Shown: positions 31,247-41,970 of the stretch, piece by piece
How the letters are laid out: the number at the start of each line of letters is the position of its first letter
Position numbering within the stretch: position 1 is the stretch's first letter
NCBI RefSeq assembly: GCF_902806455.1
Contig: NZ_CADCWQ010000002.1
Coordinates: 1-64,000, forward strand
Length of the DNA stretch: 64,000 nt
Direction of reading: 5' to 3'
DNA from: Virgibacillus doumboii
GTDB lineage: Bacteria; Bacillota; Bacilli; Bacillales; Amphibacillaceae
Translations under genes and position numbers: made by a program
Notes under the pieces: model-generated
Told to the model about the DNA's origin: nothing
The model's database searches: none
The model's input: the letters and a program-made list of their open reading frames with translations, nothing else

Positions 31247-32653
31247 CTAGATAAACTTCCGATGCACCTTATCCTCCTCACACGAAAATACAGCCAACTT
31301 ATCCTCGACATACGTTTCCATATGAACATCGCGCCCCCACAATTGATAAATATATGGAAGTACATGTTCCAAATACTTGATATCAAGCTCTGTTCCTTCA
31401 TAGCTATGAACCAGATACAGTTCTCCGTTCCGCATATAGTCGGCATTTTCCACGGTGATATATGGGAATCCTCCATTCACCCGCATTGAAACAAGCTGGT
31501 CCCGGACATTCTCATAATCCTTATCGGTGATTGTGTAATCTCTGCCCTGTTTCTCAAATAAATACATATCTTCTCGCTGGACGAGTTCTTTAGTTAAATA
31601 ATTTCGTATAAAAGAAATGTCCGATTCAATTTCCCGGACTTCAAAAATCTTTTCACGTCCTGTGTCGGCTTCCACCCCTCGCTCTTTCATTTCGTCAGTC
31701 GGATTATTGTAACGTTCTTCAATATCCTCATACATTTTCAGACCAAGATAGTACGGGTTAATTTGCTGTCTGGATGGCTGTACGACACCGGCATTCAATG
31801 TCGCAAACTCAACGACTTCATCGGTGGTCAGGTCCATTTCCCGCAAAATCCGCTGATGCCAGTAGGAAGCCCAGCCTTCGTTCATGATTTTCGTCTCCAG
31901 CTGTGGCCAAAAGTAGAGCATCTCCTCGCGCATCACTGTTAAAATATCACGCTGCCAGTCCTCCAGCTCGCGACTGTGTTCCTGGATAAATAACAAAAGG
32001 TCCTTTTCCGGCTTCGGCGGGAATTTTTTTCTTTTTTTGCTTACGGCGGGTTTCTTTTCGGGCTGATCAAGATTCCACAAATCATCATAAGGTGTTGGTG
32101 CCTTCGTTAATTCCGCTTCTTCCTCATCATCCAAGTCATACGACGGCAGCTGCGGTCTTACAATCGACGGATCAATATGCTCCTGAATGGATAAAACCGC
32201 ATCCAAAAACTTTTCGACTTCATCCTTGCCATGAATCATTTCGTAATTGGCAATTCGCTCCGCTGTTGCAGTCATGCTCTCTACCATATCCCGTCTCGTG
32301 TTCGAAAATCGGACATTATTTTTGAAAAAATCACAGTGGGCAAGCACGTGCGCGACAATCAATTTATTTTGGATAAGGCTGTTGGTATCAAGCAAAAAGG
32401 CATAGCATGGGTTGGAATTGATAACAAGCTCGTAAATCTGACTCAGTCCGAGGTCATAATGCAGCTTCATTTTGTGAAACTGTTTGCCGAAACTCCAATG
32501 GCTGAACCGTGTCGGCATACCATATGCACCAAATGTATAAATAATATCAGCGGGACAAATTTCATAACGCATCGGATAAAAATCAAGGCCAAATCCGGAT
32601 GCAATTTCCGTAATTTCATCAATCGCACGATCAAGCGTCTTTGTTTCTGTCAA
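31247..32653 (-). CDS. spoVR: SpoVR family protein
   Basis: A 468-residue protein, the same length as B. subtilis SpoVR, involved in spore cortex formation. Highly conserved blocks: [43 protein letters not shown] (start), [33 protein letters not shown], and [19 protein letters not shown]. The TTG at 32653 follows GGAGG by 7 bases; the frame stays open upstream to 32782 through repeat DNA. A sigma-E-like promoter lies at 32681. Functionally linked to prkA and yhbH (6 kb away), the Gram-positive counterparts of YeaG-YeaH-YcgB. Confidence 0.96.
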   Translation of the reverse strand: MTETKTLDRAIDEITEIASGFGLDFYPMRYEICPADIIYTFGAYGMPTRFSHWSFGKQFHKMKLHYDLGLSQIYELVINSNPCYAFLLDTNSLIQNKLIVAHVLAHCDFFKNNVRFSNTRRDMVESMTATAERIANYEMIHGKDEVEKFLDAVLSIQEHIDPSIVRPQLPSYDLDDEEEAELTKAPTPYDDLWNLDQPEKKPAVSKKRKKFPPKPEKDLLLFIQEHSRELEDWQRDILTVMREEMLYFWPQLETKIMNEGWASYWHQRILREMDLTTDEVVEFATLNAGVVQPSRQQINPYYLGLKMYEDIEERYNNPTDEMKERGVEADTGREKIFEVREIESDISFIRNYLTKELVQREDMYLFEKQGRDYTITDKDYENVRDQLVSMRVNGGFPYITVENADYMRNGELYLVHSYEGTELDIKYLEHVLPYIYQLWGRDVHMETYVEDKLAVFSCEEDKVHRKFI

Positions 32654-32680
32654 AACAATCCCTCCAAGTGTTCTTTTTAC

Positions 32681-32708
32681 AGTGTATGACAGAGAGAGGC
32701 AATTTTGA
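32681..32708 (-). promoter_or_regulatory. Sigma-E-like sporulation promoter for spoVR
   Basis: On the minus strand TCAAAAT (32702-32708), 13-bp spacer, CATACACT (32681-32688). The -10 fits the sigma-E consensus CATACA-H-T exactly; the -35 fits KMATATT at five of seven positions. It lies about 28 bp before the TTG start. Confidence 0.65.
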
Positions 32709-32760
32709 CCAGAGGATATTATTTTTATAATAATGCCTCGCATGGCGGACGAGGCTGCCC

Positions 32761-32939
32761 GGACATATTTTCCGTTATTCATTAAAAAACATGTCTTATG
32801 GGGCGGTTCGCGGACATATTTTCCGTTATTACTCTAAGTTCAACGTAAAAACTGCCTATTTGTGCCGGATAGCGGAACAAATGTCCGCAAGCACCGGTGA
32901 ATCAGCGTTTTAGAACCAAATAGCGGTAAATGTGTCCGC
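32761..32939. repeat. Four-part inverted element, type A, copy 1
   Basis: Units at 32761-32779 (GGACATATTTTCCGTTATT), 32810-32830 (CGGACATATTTTCCGTTATT), 32869-32888 (ATAGCGGAACAAATGTCCGC) and 32918-32939 (AATAGCGGTAAATGTGTCCG): two forward then two reverse copies. It occupies most of the gap between the divergent spoVR and gdhA genes; the rest (32940-33091) holds the gdhA leader with AAGGAGATGACC. Confidence 0.88.
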
Positions 32940-33088
32940 AAAAATTTCCGGCAGAGCCGATCACTGAACAAAACAAAAGAGAAGCCTACACTATTCTGTT
33001 TCTTGAATTCATCCGTGATTTCATGTAAAATTGTAATATTAACTTTAAATGGTTGATGTATTTTTTAGAATTTTACATAAGGAGATGA

Positions 33089-34474
<1,386 letters not shown>

Positions 34475-34500
34475 GCATTACCACCTAATATCAGATGGGA

Positions 34501-35520
34501 TTATTTTCCCTCTGGTATTTTTATGTCCACTCGCTCACGCTTATCTCCTTCCAGACTAATCTGCCAATAATGATATTCAGGATTACGCTGAGCAAATTGT
34601 GTATTCACTGTTACGATTAACTTTTTGCCGTTGCTTAAAAAGACTGGGCTGGAAACATGCTCATGAAATGATGTAATCTGCTCCGCTTGTGCTGTATCAC
34701 GATCCATCAAGAAACCTTCATATATAAATGTACCATTCTTATCCTTCGTTGCTACATCAGAAAAAACGATTTTATTGCCATCCGGGGACAGTTCAGGGGA
34801 TGAAATAATCGGCGCATTTGAAGCGAAATCACCATTTGGTACCATTGACTTTTCTGTTGTCCCGTCTTCCAATGAATGAAAAATAATCTGATCGGTATTT
34901 CGATAAGTCCGGTACATCAGCTGCTTACCGTCCGGTGTCACAGTCAAATCTGACATATGGTAGGCATTTTTATATGTTATTTGTTCGGTTGCTCCTGTTT
35001 TCAAATTATAATGATATACATCATAATCATGCGGTCTTTTTGAAGCAATGCTGGAATAGTTTTTATAAACCGAAGCCTTCAGGAAAAAGAGCGATTGTCC
35101 ATCAGGTGAAAAAGCAGCATCCGTGACCAGGCCATCAGAATCGGTTAACGCTGTTATTTGTCCCGTTTTCCGGTCCACTATCATTAACTGCCCATAGCGC
35201 TGCTCTTCTTCCGTCCACTCTTTAACAAAGGCGACATTTTGATCATCCGGTGAGAATTTCGGATTGATAAAGGATTTTCCCTCTTCAGGTACTGCCAATG
35301 GCTCCGCTGTTCCACCTGTGACCGGTACCGTATATAGTGAGGCATCATCACCATGATAGTAGGAGAACGCGAGAGTTTCATCATCTCCCGATAAATCTGT
35401 CGTCTGACCGAAGCCGGTAAAACCGCCGGAACCTTCGACAAACATACTAGATCCCCACAGCACGAAAAACAACAATACGATTCCGGTGATAAAACTGCTA
35501 TTTTTCTTTTTTAATGTCAT
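34501..35520 (-). CDS. TolB-like beta-propeller protein with N-terminal anchor
   Basis: A 339-residue protein with an N-terminal membrane helix (ITGIVLLFFVLWGSSMFV) and an outer beta-propeller made of WD40-like PD40 repeats, visible as recurring 'kFSPDdqnVAFv', 'aFSPDGQSLFFLK', 'TVTPDGKQLMYRT' and 'ELSPDGNKIVFS'. It shares an operon with a PadR regulator and a DUF1700-like membrane protein (18-bp gap upstream). Probably a sensor or carbohydrate/peptide-binding envelope protein; ligand unknown. GGGGGTAAGGAA precedes the ATG. Confidence 0.85.
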   Translation of the reverse strand: MTLKKKNSSFITGIVLLFFVLWGSSMFVEGSGGFTGFGQTTDLSGDDETLAFSYYHGDDASLYTVPVTGGTAEPLAVPEEGKSFINPKFSPDDQNVAFVKEWTEEEQRYGQLMIVDRKTGQITALTDSDGLVTDAAFSPDGQSLFFLKASVYKNYSSIASKRPHDYDVYHYNLKTGATEQITYKNAYHMSDLTVTPDGKQLMYRTYRNTDQIIFHSLEDGTTEKSMVPNGDFASNAPIISSPELSPDGNKIVFSDVATKDKNGTFIYEGFLMDRDTAQAEQITSFHEHVSSPVFLSNGKKLIVTVNTQFAQRNPEYHYWQISLEGDKRERVDIKIPEGK

Positions 35521-35538
35521 TTCCTTACCCCCACTGCA

Positions 35539-36405
35539 TTATGCGAAAATAAAAAACACGCTAAACGTCAAAACAACTGAAGCAACGGAGAACAAAAGCC
35601 CGGTTCCCATTGATAACAGTGGTTTTTTTGCGATATAGGCCATTTGATACCGGTAAAAAATCACCCAGGCGACAACAGGAATAAACGGCATGGCAACCGG
35701 CCAGCCTACCCCGACAAAGGCGAGAAATCCCCATGCGTAAAACAAACCGAGACAAATGATAACAACGCCGTATAACAAATTGACGATATAGCCGAGTTTA
35801 ATCGTCAGCTGATTTTTTTGATCATGTTTAACCTGATCGGTGGAATAGTACGAGTTTCGAAAAACAAAAACCAGCCCCATTCCGACCAGGATTACTAAGT
35901 ACAGACTGAATAATATAGCCTGCCACTGGGTTGCGCTTTGGGTCAGCGCCAAATTAATACCATTCCAGATTACATTGGCGAATACGATTAAATTTACCAG
36001 ATAAAAGTGACTGCCCACTTTTGAAATATTAATCGCGGCCAAACTTACGATAGTTCCCGACAGAAGTTGAATCACGAGCCAGACCGGCAGTGACTCATTA
36101 AAATTAATCAGTGAACTTAGATAAAAAATAACACCAAATAAAATGGTCGCGATGCCGATTGCATACAGCAGGCCGCGTTGAAACGGATACATCGATTCCT
36201 GTAATTCGCGTCCGATAAAATAAGCATTCCCGAAATCGTCCAATGCCCGTTCCTCTGCCTGTTTTTCCGATAAACCGTCGCTTATGTATTTATTTTTAGC
36301 CTCGTGTAAATGGCTGAGCAGCTCTTCTCTTAAGGATTTGCGTTCATCAGACGGACTTTGCATTTGTTCAAGTGCCTGCTGAACATACTTCTCCATCCGT
36401 TTCAT
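35539..36405 (-). CDS. Permease-prefix/DUF1700-like membrane protein
   Basis: A 288-residue protein. Residues 1-75 are the 'permease prefix domain 1' helix bundle (YVQQALEQMQSPSDERKSLR, then AEERALDDFGNAYFIGRELQ), a cytoplasmic module typically encoded after PadR regulators. Seven or so membrane helices follow. ATG 36405 overlaps the padR stop by 4 bp (ATGA) with a GGGGGAT ribosome site; the ORF's longer upstream start is not needed. PadR plus such proteins often govern envelope functions. Confidence 0.85.
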   Translation of the reverse strand: MKRMEKYVQQALEQMQSPSDERKSLREELLSHLHEAKNKYISDGLSEKQAEERALDDFGNAYFIGRELQESMYPFQRGLLYAIGIATILFGVIFYLSSLINFNESLPVWLVIQLLSGTIVSLAAINISKVGSHFYLVNLIVFANVIWNGINLALTQSATQWQAILFSLYLVILVGMGLVFVFRNSYYSTDQVKHDQKNQLTIKLGYIVNLLYGVVIICLGLFYAWGFLAFVGVGWPVAMPFIPVVAWVIFYRYQMAYIAKKPLLSMGTGLLFSVASVVLTFSVFFIFA

Positions 36406-36725
36406 GAGATATCCCCCGACGTTTTCGAAATCAGATGATGAATGGCATTCCATTCTCTCCGTTTCTTTTCCAGAATTGCTGTCCCTTCATCGGTTATTTG
36501 ATAATACTTCCTTCTGCCATTTGCTGTTTCGGTCCAGTAAGAGCTCAGCCATTTCTTCTTTTCCATTCGTTTTAAAGCGGGATACAGTGTTCCTTCCCCC
36601 ATGTTGTACAACTGGTCACTTTTCTCCTTCAATACTTTTACCATCTCGTAACCGTACATATCTTTTCCCGCAAGCAGGTTCAGCAATAATATATCAATGC
36701 TTCCCTTCATAATTTCACGATCCAT
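36402..36725 (-). CDS. PadR-family transcriptional regulator (small type)
   Basis: A 107-residue PadR of the one-domain subclass: MKGSIDILLLNLLAGKDMYG, EGTLYPALKRMEKKKWLSSY, then the wing GRRKYYQITDEGTAILEKKR. ATG 36725 follows AAAGAGGTG by 7 bases; the upstream open frame is spurious. First gene of a three-gene operon. A candidate operator with TACGA/TCGTA arms overlaps its promoter region at 36751-36766, implying self-repression. Confidence 0.93.
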   Translation of the reverse strand: MDREIMKGSIDILLLNLLAGKDMYGYEMVKVLKEKSDQLYNMGEGTLYPALKRMEKKKWLSSYWTETANGRRKYYQITDEGTAILEKKRREWNAIHHLISKTSGDIS

Positions 36726-36750
36726 TATGATCACCTCTTTAATATTGTAA

Positions 36751-36766
36751 TACGATGCACGTCGTA
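36751..36766 (-). promoter_or_regulatory. Candidate PadR operator
   Basis: TACGATGCACGTCGTA, near-palindromic, embedded in a longer pattern where GTATTACGA repeats on both sides (36743-36773). It lies 25-40 bp upstream of the padR start. Confidence 0.5.
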
Positions 36767-36853
36767 ATACAAGGTATGGCGAGAATTTTTTCCACTGATT
36801 ATTCTGTATGATTGAACGCATTAAGGAGAATCTAAATGAAGGAGGGATTGATC

Positions 36854-37201
36854 TTGGATGTGCAATTTTTATCAATTGAGGAGTTTAATGAGCTGTTAAA
36901 TCAGTGGAGCGGGCAGACGATTAAAATTACAAAATTTGAACTTGATGATCTTGACGAAACATTAATGGATTTACAACATATTTCTTATGAAACAAACACA
37001 AGAAGACTTGATGATTATGAACCGATGCATGAATTACAGCTGAACGGCTTCGGAAATATGCAGACGGATGCAAATGACCCGCAGCCGCTCCCTTCGCAAT
37101 TATACGAAATACCGCTCGAGGACTCGTCATTATATGAATTTGATGGAACGCGCTTTTTGCTGAGTACATCAAGGGGAGTTTATAAGATTGAACTGGTATA
37201 A
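36854..37201 (+). CDS. Small protein of unknown function
   Basis: A 115-residue acidic cytosolic protein (MDVQFLSIEEFNELLNQWSG, SSLYEFDGTRFLLSTSRGVY). The TTG at 36854 is 8 bases after a perfect GAAGGAGG; the ATG at 36836 lies immediately before that site and is unlikely. Divergent from the padR operon and ended by its own terminator. No family recognised; the size and the final beta-strands suggest a compact regulator or adaptor, but nothing supports a specific role. Confidence 0.65.
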   Translation: MDVQFLSIEEFNELLNQWSGQTIKITKFELDDLDETLMDLQHISYETNTRRLDDYEPMHELQLNGFGNMQTDANDPQPLPSQLYEIPLEDSSLYEFDGTRFLLSTSRGVYKIELV

Positions 37202-37210
37202 TCCGGGCAT

Positions 37211-37241
37211 ATAAAAACGCTTGAACTTCAAGCGTTTTTAT
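37211..37241 (+). terminator. Terminator
   Basis: TAAAAACGCTTGAA pairs with TTCAAGCGTTTTTA around a two-base loop, then TAGTAC. Nearly the same stem (AAAAACGCTTGA) recurs at 48499. Confidence 0.85.
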
Positions 37242-37260
37242 AGTACTTCCCGTTTAGGCT

Positions 37261-37439
37261 GGACATATTTTCCGCTATTTGTCTGAAATAACCCTTATTT
37301 CATGTTTTGGAGGACATATTTTCCTTTAATTGATTAAATCTGCAGCAAATTGATTCACTTTTTGATTGATAACGGAACAGATGTCTGCGAACAGCCTGAA
37401 AATAGTGTTTTATCATTGGATAGCGGAATATATGTCCGC
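37261..37439. repeat. Four-part inverted element, type A, copy 2
   Basis: Units 37261-37280 (GGACATATTTTCCGCTATTT), 37312-37331 (GGACATATTTTCCTTTAATT), 37369-37388 (ATAACGGAACAGATGTCTGC) and 37420-37439 (ATAGCGGAATATATGTCCGC). Same length (179 bp) and order as copy 1. It lies between convergent genes, ending 14 bases before the yhbH stop. Confidence 0.88.
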
Positions 37440-37453
37440 CTGATTTGAACGAT

Positions 37454-38623
37454 TCAAACTGCCGCGGTCTCTTTTGCAAAAAATCGCTTCAACGCGTGGT
37501 ACACATCTTGCTTCCCTTTCAAAATATAATGCCGGAACTTTTCGTTTTCAAGCTCCCTGTATGCCCGCATCAATGTGGACTGCCGGTTATACATATTTAC
37601 CTCGGCATAGCCAAACATATTGGAGACATCCATAATCTCATTAACCAGTTTGATGCATCTCGGATTATCTGATGTAATATTTTCGCCGTCTGAAAAATGA
37701 AAAGGATAAATATTATAACGAACGGGATCGTATTTTCCTTCGATAAGCTCCAACGCCTGGTTATATGCCGATGAACAAATTGTACCGCCGCTTTCTCCTT
37801 TTGAAAAAAACTCCTCCTCGGTGACGACTTTCGCTTCGGTATGATGTGCGATAAAAGCAATTTCGACTGATTCATATTTGGAACGTAAAAATCGCATCAT
37901 CCAGAAGAAAAAACTTCTGGCCAGATATTTTTCAAAGGTTCCCATCGACGCGCTCGTATCCATCATGGCAAGAATAACTGCCTTGGAATCCGGCTTGATG
38001 ATATCATTCCACGTTTTGAAGCGCAGATCATCATTATAGATGGGTGTAATGCCAGGGTTCCCTTCAGTTGCATTTCGTTTCAGGGCTGTTAAGATGGTTC
38101 GCTTTTTATCAATGTTGCCCATAAGCCCTTTTTTGCGGACATCATTGAACTCCACTTTTTCTGTTGTAATCTCAGCCTGCTCTTTTTGTTCCAGGTTGGG
38201 CAGTTCCAGTTCTCTGAAAAGTGCTTCCTCCAGCTCAGCAAGTGAAACCTCTTTTTCAAAGTAATCCTCACCTGCCTGATCTCCGGCCTGCTTTCCTTCA
38301 CCCTGGCCGCTCTTACCTTGCTCTCCTCCACTCGGGTCACGTGCAATCACGTCACCAACCTCACTGTCACCATCACCCTGCCCGACATGTTTTGATTTAT
38401 TGTAATTGTAGCGGATTTTGTATTCATCCAGCGAACGGATAGGGATTTTAATAACATCCCGGCCGTTCGACATGATAATATTTTCTTCACTGATTAAATC
38501 GGGCAGGTTATTTTTAATTGCTTCCTTTATTTTGTCCATGTGACGCTTTTGATCTTGATATCCTTTACGATGGAGGGACCAATTTTCCTTTGAGACAACA
38601 AAGTTTTCTTTCGCTTCCTTCAT
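37454..38623 (-). CDS. yhbH: Sporulation protein YhbH (DUF444 family)
   Basis: A 389-residue cytosolic protein of the YeaH/YhbH family. Residues 1-80 include [20 protein letters not shown] and [20 protein letters not shown], a Gly/Glu/Gln-rich linker (about 90-115) follows, and the C-terminal half is a von Willebrand A-like domain with [20 protein letters not shown] and [16 protein letters not shown]. subtilis yhbH is sporulation-controlled. It follows prkA on the same strand, 270 bp away, separated by a terminator and a 21-bp array, so it has its own promoter. GGAGGGGAAGCGC precedes the ATG. Confidence 0.96.
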   Translation of the reverse strand: MKEAKENFVVSKENWSLHRKGYQDQKRHMDKIKEAIKNNLPDLISEENIIMSNGRDVIKIPIRSLDEYKIRYNYNKSKHVGQGDGDSEVGDVIARDPSGGEQGKSGQGEGKQAGDQAGEDYFEKEVSLAELEEALFRELELPNLEQKEQAEITTEKVEFNDVRKKGLMGNIDKKRTILTALKRNATEGNPGITPIYNDDLRFKTWNDIIKPDSKAVILAMMDTSASMGTFEKYLARSFFFWMMRFLRSKYESVEIAFIAHHTEAKVVTEEEFFSKGESGGTICSSAYNQALELIEGKYDPVRYNIYPFHFSDGENITSDNPRCIKLVNEIMDVSNMFGYAEVNMYNRQSTLMRAYRELENEKFRHYILKGKQDVYHALKRFFAKETAAV

Positions 38624-38668
38624 GCGCTTCCCCTCCTGTATGGTTTTATCGAGCGTGCTATCGCTGTA

Positions 38669-38810
38669 TTGCGCGAGTCAGCGGTTGTGTTGCGCGAGTT
38701 TGCCGCCTTATTGCGCGAGCTAACGACGATATTGCGCGAGTTTTGATAATATCGCGCAGGTTAACTGCCGTGTTGCGCGACTCATGCATTATTGCACGTT
38801 TCACGCGATT
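38669..38810. repeat. 21-bp tandem array with TTGCGCGAG core
   Basis: Six to seven units (38669, 38690, 38711, 38732, 38752, 38773, 38792) of 19-21 bp. Only the nine-base core TTGCGCGAG is conserved; the 12-base spacers are all different. Same plan as 23059-23262. It fills the gap between yhbH and prkA. Confidence 0.88.
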
Positions 38811-38849
38811 TATTTATCATATGCAATCGTAATAAAACAAGTTCTGTTT

Positions 38850-38884
38850 TAAAAAAACAAGACCGTAATCAGTCTTGTTTTTTT
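38850..38884 (-). terminator. Terminator of prkA
   Basis: AAAAAAACAAGAC (38851-38863) pairs with GTCTTGTTTTTTT (38872-38884); on the minus strand it ends in a T-run 10 bases after the prkA stop. Confidence 0.9.
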
Positions 38885-38893
38885 ACCCTTATT

Positions 38894-40789
38894 TTACCGA
38901 TTCAACAGACTTCCCACATACCGCAGCAATTCATTGGCTGAAACGGAGTTGTAGCCATATTCATCAATCAGCCTGGCGATCACTTCGTTAATTTTCTTAA
39001 GCTGTGATTCGTCCGGCGTTTTTGATGTGGTTGTTATTTTGACGACATCTTTTAAGTCGGCAAACAGCTTTTTCTGAATTGCTTCCCTTAGCCGTTCGTG
39101 TGAATTATAGTCAAACCGTTTTCCTTTCCTGGCGTAAGCGGAAATACGAATCAGGATTTCCTCCCTGAACGCTTTCTTGGCATTTTCCGAGATGCCGATC
39201 TGTTCCTCAATAGAACGCATCAGCTTTTCATCCGGATGCATTTCTTCACCTGTTAGCGGGTCTTTCAATTTATTTTTGTTGCAAAACGCTTCCACATTAT
39301 CAAGATAGTTATCCATTAATGTTTTCGCTGATTCCTCATACGAGTACACGAATGCCTTTTGAACTTCTTTCTTAGCGATTTCATCGTATTCTTTTCGCGC
39401 GACAGAGATATAATTCATATAGTCCTCTTTGTCTTCCTCTGAAATGGATGGATGCTGGTCAAGCCCATCCTTCAATGACCGCAGTACATCAAGGGCATTA
39501 ATTGACGGAACTTCCTTGCGAATGATTGTGGATGAAATCCGGTTGATGACATACCGCGGGTCAATTCCGTTCATCCCTTCTTCAGGGAATTCATTTCTTA
39601 ATTCATCAACGTCAACCTGATTATATCCTTCCACACTGTCACCGTCATACAGTCGCATCTTTTTAACGATGTCGACGCTTTGTTTTTTGGATTCCTTTAG
39701 CCGTGTCAGAATGGAAAAAATCGCTGCAACTCTCAGTGCATGCGGGGCGATATGGACATGTGCCATATCACTTTCCTTAATCATCTTTTGATAAATTCGT
39801 TCTTCCTCACTGACTTTCAGGTTATACGGAATTGGCATGACGATAATTCGTGAATGGAGTGCCTCATTTTTTTGATTGGAAATAAATGAACGGTACTCCG
39901 CCTCGTTCGTGTGCGCGACGATCAGCTCATCAGCACTGATTAACGCAAACCTTCCAGCTTTGAAGTTGCCCTCCTGTGTTAACGACAGAAGATGCCATAA
40001 AAACTTCTCATCACATTTCAGCATTTCCTGAAATTCCATCATCCCGCGATTTGCCTTGTTCAGTTCACCATCAAAGCGGTATGCGCGCGGATCCGACTCC
40101 GAACCGTATTCAGCGATTGTTGAGAAGTCGATACTTCCTGTTAAGTCAGCAATATCCTGTGACTTTGGATCAGATGGACTGAACGTTCCAATGCCGACTC
40201 GTTTATCTTCATTGAGAAAAATCCGTTCGACTTTTACATCTTCAATCCTTCCGTCATATTCCTTCTCAAGCCGCATTGAATTTAGCGGTGATAAGTTCCC
40301 TTCAATCCGAATGCCGTATTCATTATAAAAGTCCTCACGCAAATGCTGTGGAATCAAGTGCAGTGGATCCTCATGCATTGGACAGCCTTTAATAGCATAA
40401 ACCGCACCTTCATCGGTTCTGGAAAATTTCTCGAGCCCACGCTTCAGCATGGTGACAATTGTTGATTTCCCGCCACTGACAGGCCCCATCAACAATAAAA
40501 TTCGTTTACGGACATCAAGCCGCTTTGCTGCAGGATGAAAATACTCCTCAATCAGCCGCTCGATTGCATCTTCAAGCCCAAATATTTCTTCGCCAAAGAA
40601 ATCATACATTTTTTTTCCGTCTTTTTCCGATAATCCGGAGCTCTTAATCATATTATAAACGCGAGAATGGGCTGTTTGGGCAACTTCGGGGCGCTCTTTC
40701 ACAATTTCCAAATACTCGTCAAACGTACCTTCCCATTTCAGACGCTGTTCTTCCTCACGATGATGCTTCACTTTGTTGAGAATATCCAT
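38894..40789 (-). CDS. prkA: PrkA AAA-type ATPase/serine protein kinase-like protein
   Basis: A 631-residue protein, the same length as B. subtilis PrkA (YeaG family). Walker A is MGPVSGGKST (residues 101-110); the AAA+ core continues through RGMMEFQEMLKCDEKFLWHL. The C-terminal 200 residues form the PrkA kinase-like domain (YEEIAKK... FVYSYEESAKTLMDNYLDNV). In B. subtilis it promotes sporulation, where protease or kinase activity is debated. A CATAGGCTA (-10 type CATANNNTA for sigma-E/K) lies at 40820-40828 on the minus strand, without a convincing -35. GGAGGAATGAC precedes the ATG. Confidence 0.96.
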   Translation of the reverse strand: MDILNKVKHHREEEQRLKWEGTFDEYLEIVKERPEVAQTAHSRVYNMIKSSGLSEKDGKKMYDFFGEEIFGLEDAIERLIEEYFHPAAKRLDVRKRILLLMGPVSGGKSTIVTMLKRGLEKFSRTDEGAVYAIKGCPMHEDPLHLIPQHLREDFYNEYGIRIEGNLSPLNSMRLEKEYDGRIEDVKVERIFLNEDKRVGIGTFSPSDPKSQDIADLTGSIDFSTIAEYGSESDPRAYRFDGELNKANRGMMEFQEMLKCDEKFLWHLLSLTQEGNFKAGRFALISADELIVAHTNEAEYRSFISNQKNEALHSRIIVMPIPYNLKVSEEERIYQKMIKESDMAHVHIAPHALRVAAIFSILTRLKESKKQSVDIVKKMRLYDGDSVEGYNQVDVDELRNEFPEEGMNGIDPRYVINRISSTIIRKEVPSINALDVLRSLKDGLDQHPSISEEDKEDYMNYISVARKEYDEIAKKEVQKAFVYSYEESAKTLMDNYLDNVEAFCNKNKLKDPLTGEEMHPDEKLMRSIEEQIGISENAKKAFREEILIRISAYARKGKRFDYNSHERLREAIQKKLFADLKDVVKITTTSKTPDESQLKKINEVIARLIDEYGYNSVSANELLRYVGSLLNR

Positions 40790-41098
40790 GTCATTCCTCC
40801 ATCCAGTGCCTGATTAATATAGCCTATGCACCAGTACGTTTTATGATGCCGAGAAGTTTACCTCTTCTTTGATTCATTAACGTGTTAAAAATTGAAATGC
40901 ACGTGGATTAGAACGAAAACCTTCTTTCGTTTAATTCGATATATTTTAATTCAACTTTCGCAGCGTAAAAATGAACACATATGCCTTATAGGAATTAGGG
41001 AGGTCAAAGATACACTACTAAGGTTGACTTTGAATTAACGGTAAAATATTTTAGTGAGGTTTCCGTTTTTTTCCTTTCGTATCCCTAATGAAGGACAT
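40790..41098. other. Non-coding gap upstream of prkA
   Basis: Holds the presumed prkA promoter (minus strand, CATAGGCTA at 40820-40828). From 40900 to 41098 it is AT-rich with no ORF, hairpin or known motif that I can support. Confidence 0.5.
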
Positions 41099-41239
41099 TT
41101 CATTGATGTTTTCGCTTCCTTTTGTCCTTCATAACCCCGATGAACCACTTTTCATCAATGTTTTCACTTCCTTTTGTCCTTCATAACCCCGATGAACCAC
41201 TTTTCATCAATGTTTTCGCACTCTTTTGTCCTTTACACC
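41099..41239. repeat. 52-bp direct repeat, 2.7 copies
   Basis: Units at 41099-41150, 41151-41202 and (partial) 41203-41239, each TTCAT(T/C)(G/A)ATGTTTTC(G/A), CTTCCTTTTGTCCTTCATAA, CCCCGATGAACCACTT. The first two are over 90% identical. Each unit begins and ends with partially complementary GATGAA/TTCATC pieces, so it can form small hairpins. Confidence 0.85.
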
Positions 41240-41258
41240 AGCCTCGTATATATAACAG

Positions 41259-41747
41259 CTCAAGGAGGATATTTTCACTCAAACTGTTTAGCCGGCATAA
41301 GCAGACGTGTTCCCATGCAATTTGAAGGTGTTAATAACGAAATTGTAAAACTTGCAGAAAGCATAACGGACGAAGAAAAAAGAAGAAATGCATGCTCTTC
41401 AAAATATAGAGCCAAAGAAAATCGTTAATGCTTCTTATGATGCTGACGCTAACTTCTTAAAAGAGGAAAGAGATTTAACTCACTTGATTGGTGTTTTGAC
41501 AACTGCAAATGAAGTAAATGACCGATTAGATAAAGTGCCGGTCGAAGCCTGTACCTGGGCAGTATTTCCAAATGAAGGACCATTTCCATCTACGTTACAA
41601 GAAACAATGGCAAAAACATATTCAGAATGGCTACCTTCTTCCGATTATGAGGTAATCAATGCTCCTAGTTTTTCTTTTACTGAAATGGATGAGAATAATA
41701 AAGATTACGCTTATAGTGAAGTTTGGATTCCTGTACGGAAGAAATAA
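41259..41747 (+). pseudogene. AraC-type effector-binding domain, truncated and frameshifted
   Basis: Only the C-terminal effector-binding (GyrI-like) part of an AraC-family regulator remains: QGGYFHSNCLAGISRRVPMQ then FEGVNNEIVKLAESITDEEK in one frame, and MHALQNIEP… VEACTWAVFPNEGPFPSTLQ … YAYSEVWIPVRKK in the next. The switch occurs in the A-run near 41376-41381 (GAAGAAAAAAGAAG), one A too many. The DNA-binding helix-turn-helix part is gone, replaced by the 52-bp repeats. A clear pseudogene. Confidence 0.8.
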
Positions 41748-41756
41748 AAATGAAAA

Positions 41757-41920
41757 GGGGCTGGGACAAAAGTGTTTTACCAAAATTAAAATCCGAACAT
41801 ATTGGAAAGGGTGTATAAAACCGCTTCGGGAATATACTTCGCTTTCACACCTCCGGGTACCAATTCGGGGACGGCTGGTGAGCCTTTTGGCAACACTTTT
41901 TGTTTTGTCCCAGCCTCTTT
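41757..41920. repeat. GAGGCTGGGAC-type intergenic element, copy 1
   Basis: GGGGCTGGGACAAAA at the left and TTTTGTCCCAGCCTC at the right form terminal inverted repeats about 150 bp apart. The interior includes TTCGCTTTCACACCTCCGGG, shared with 52200 and 63240. It may terminate transcription on both sides. Similar sequences are widespread in Bacillales (from memory). Confidence 0.8.
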
Positions 41921-41970
41921 GTCATGTTATTAAAACTGAACTACTTACTATCAGATGGGCAGTTTTCCAC

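Noticed and set aside
31247..32782. Longer SpoVR start at 32782
   Set aside because: The upstream part is the repeat and the sigma-E-type promoter; the TTG at 32653 has GGAGG and gives the B. subtilis length.
41122..41428. ORFs through the 52-bp repeats
   Set aside because: The repeated peptide MSFITPMNHFSSMF comes from the DNA repeat; only the part after 41259 is homologous to a real protein.
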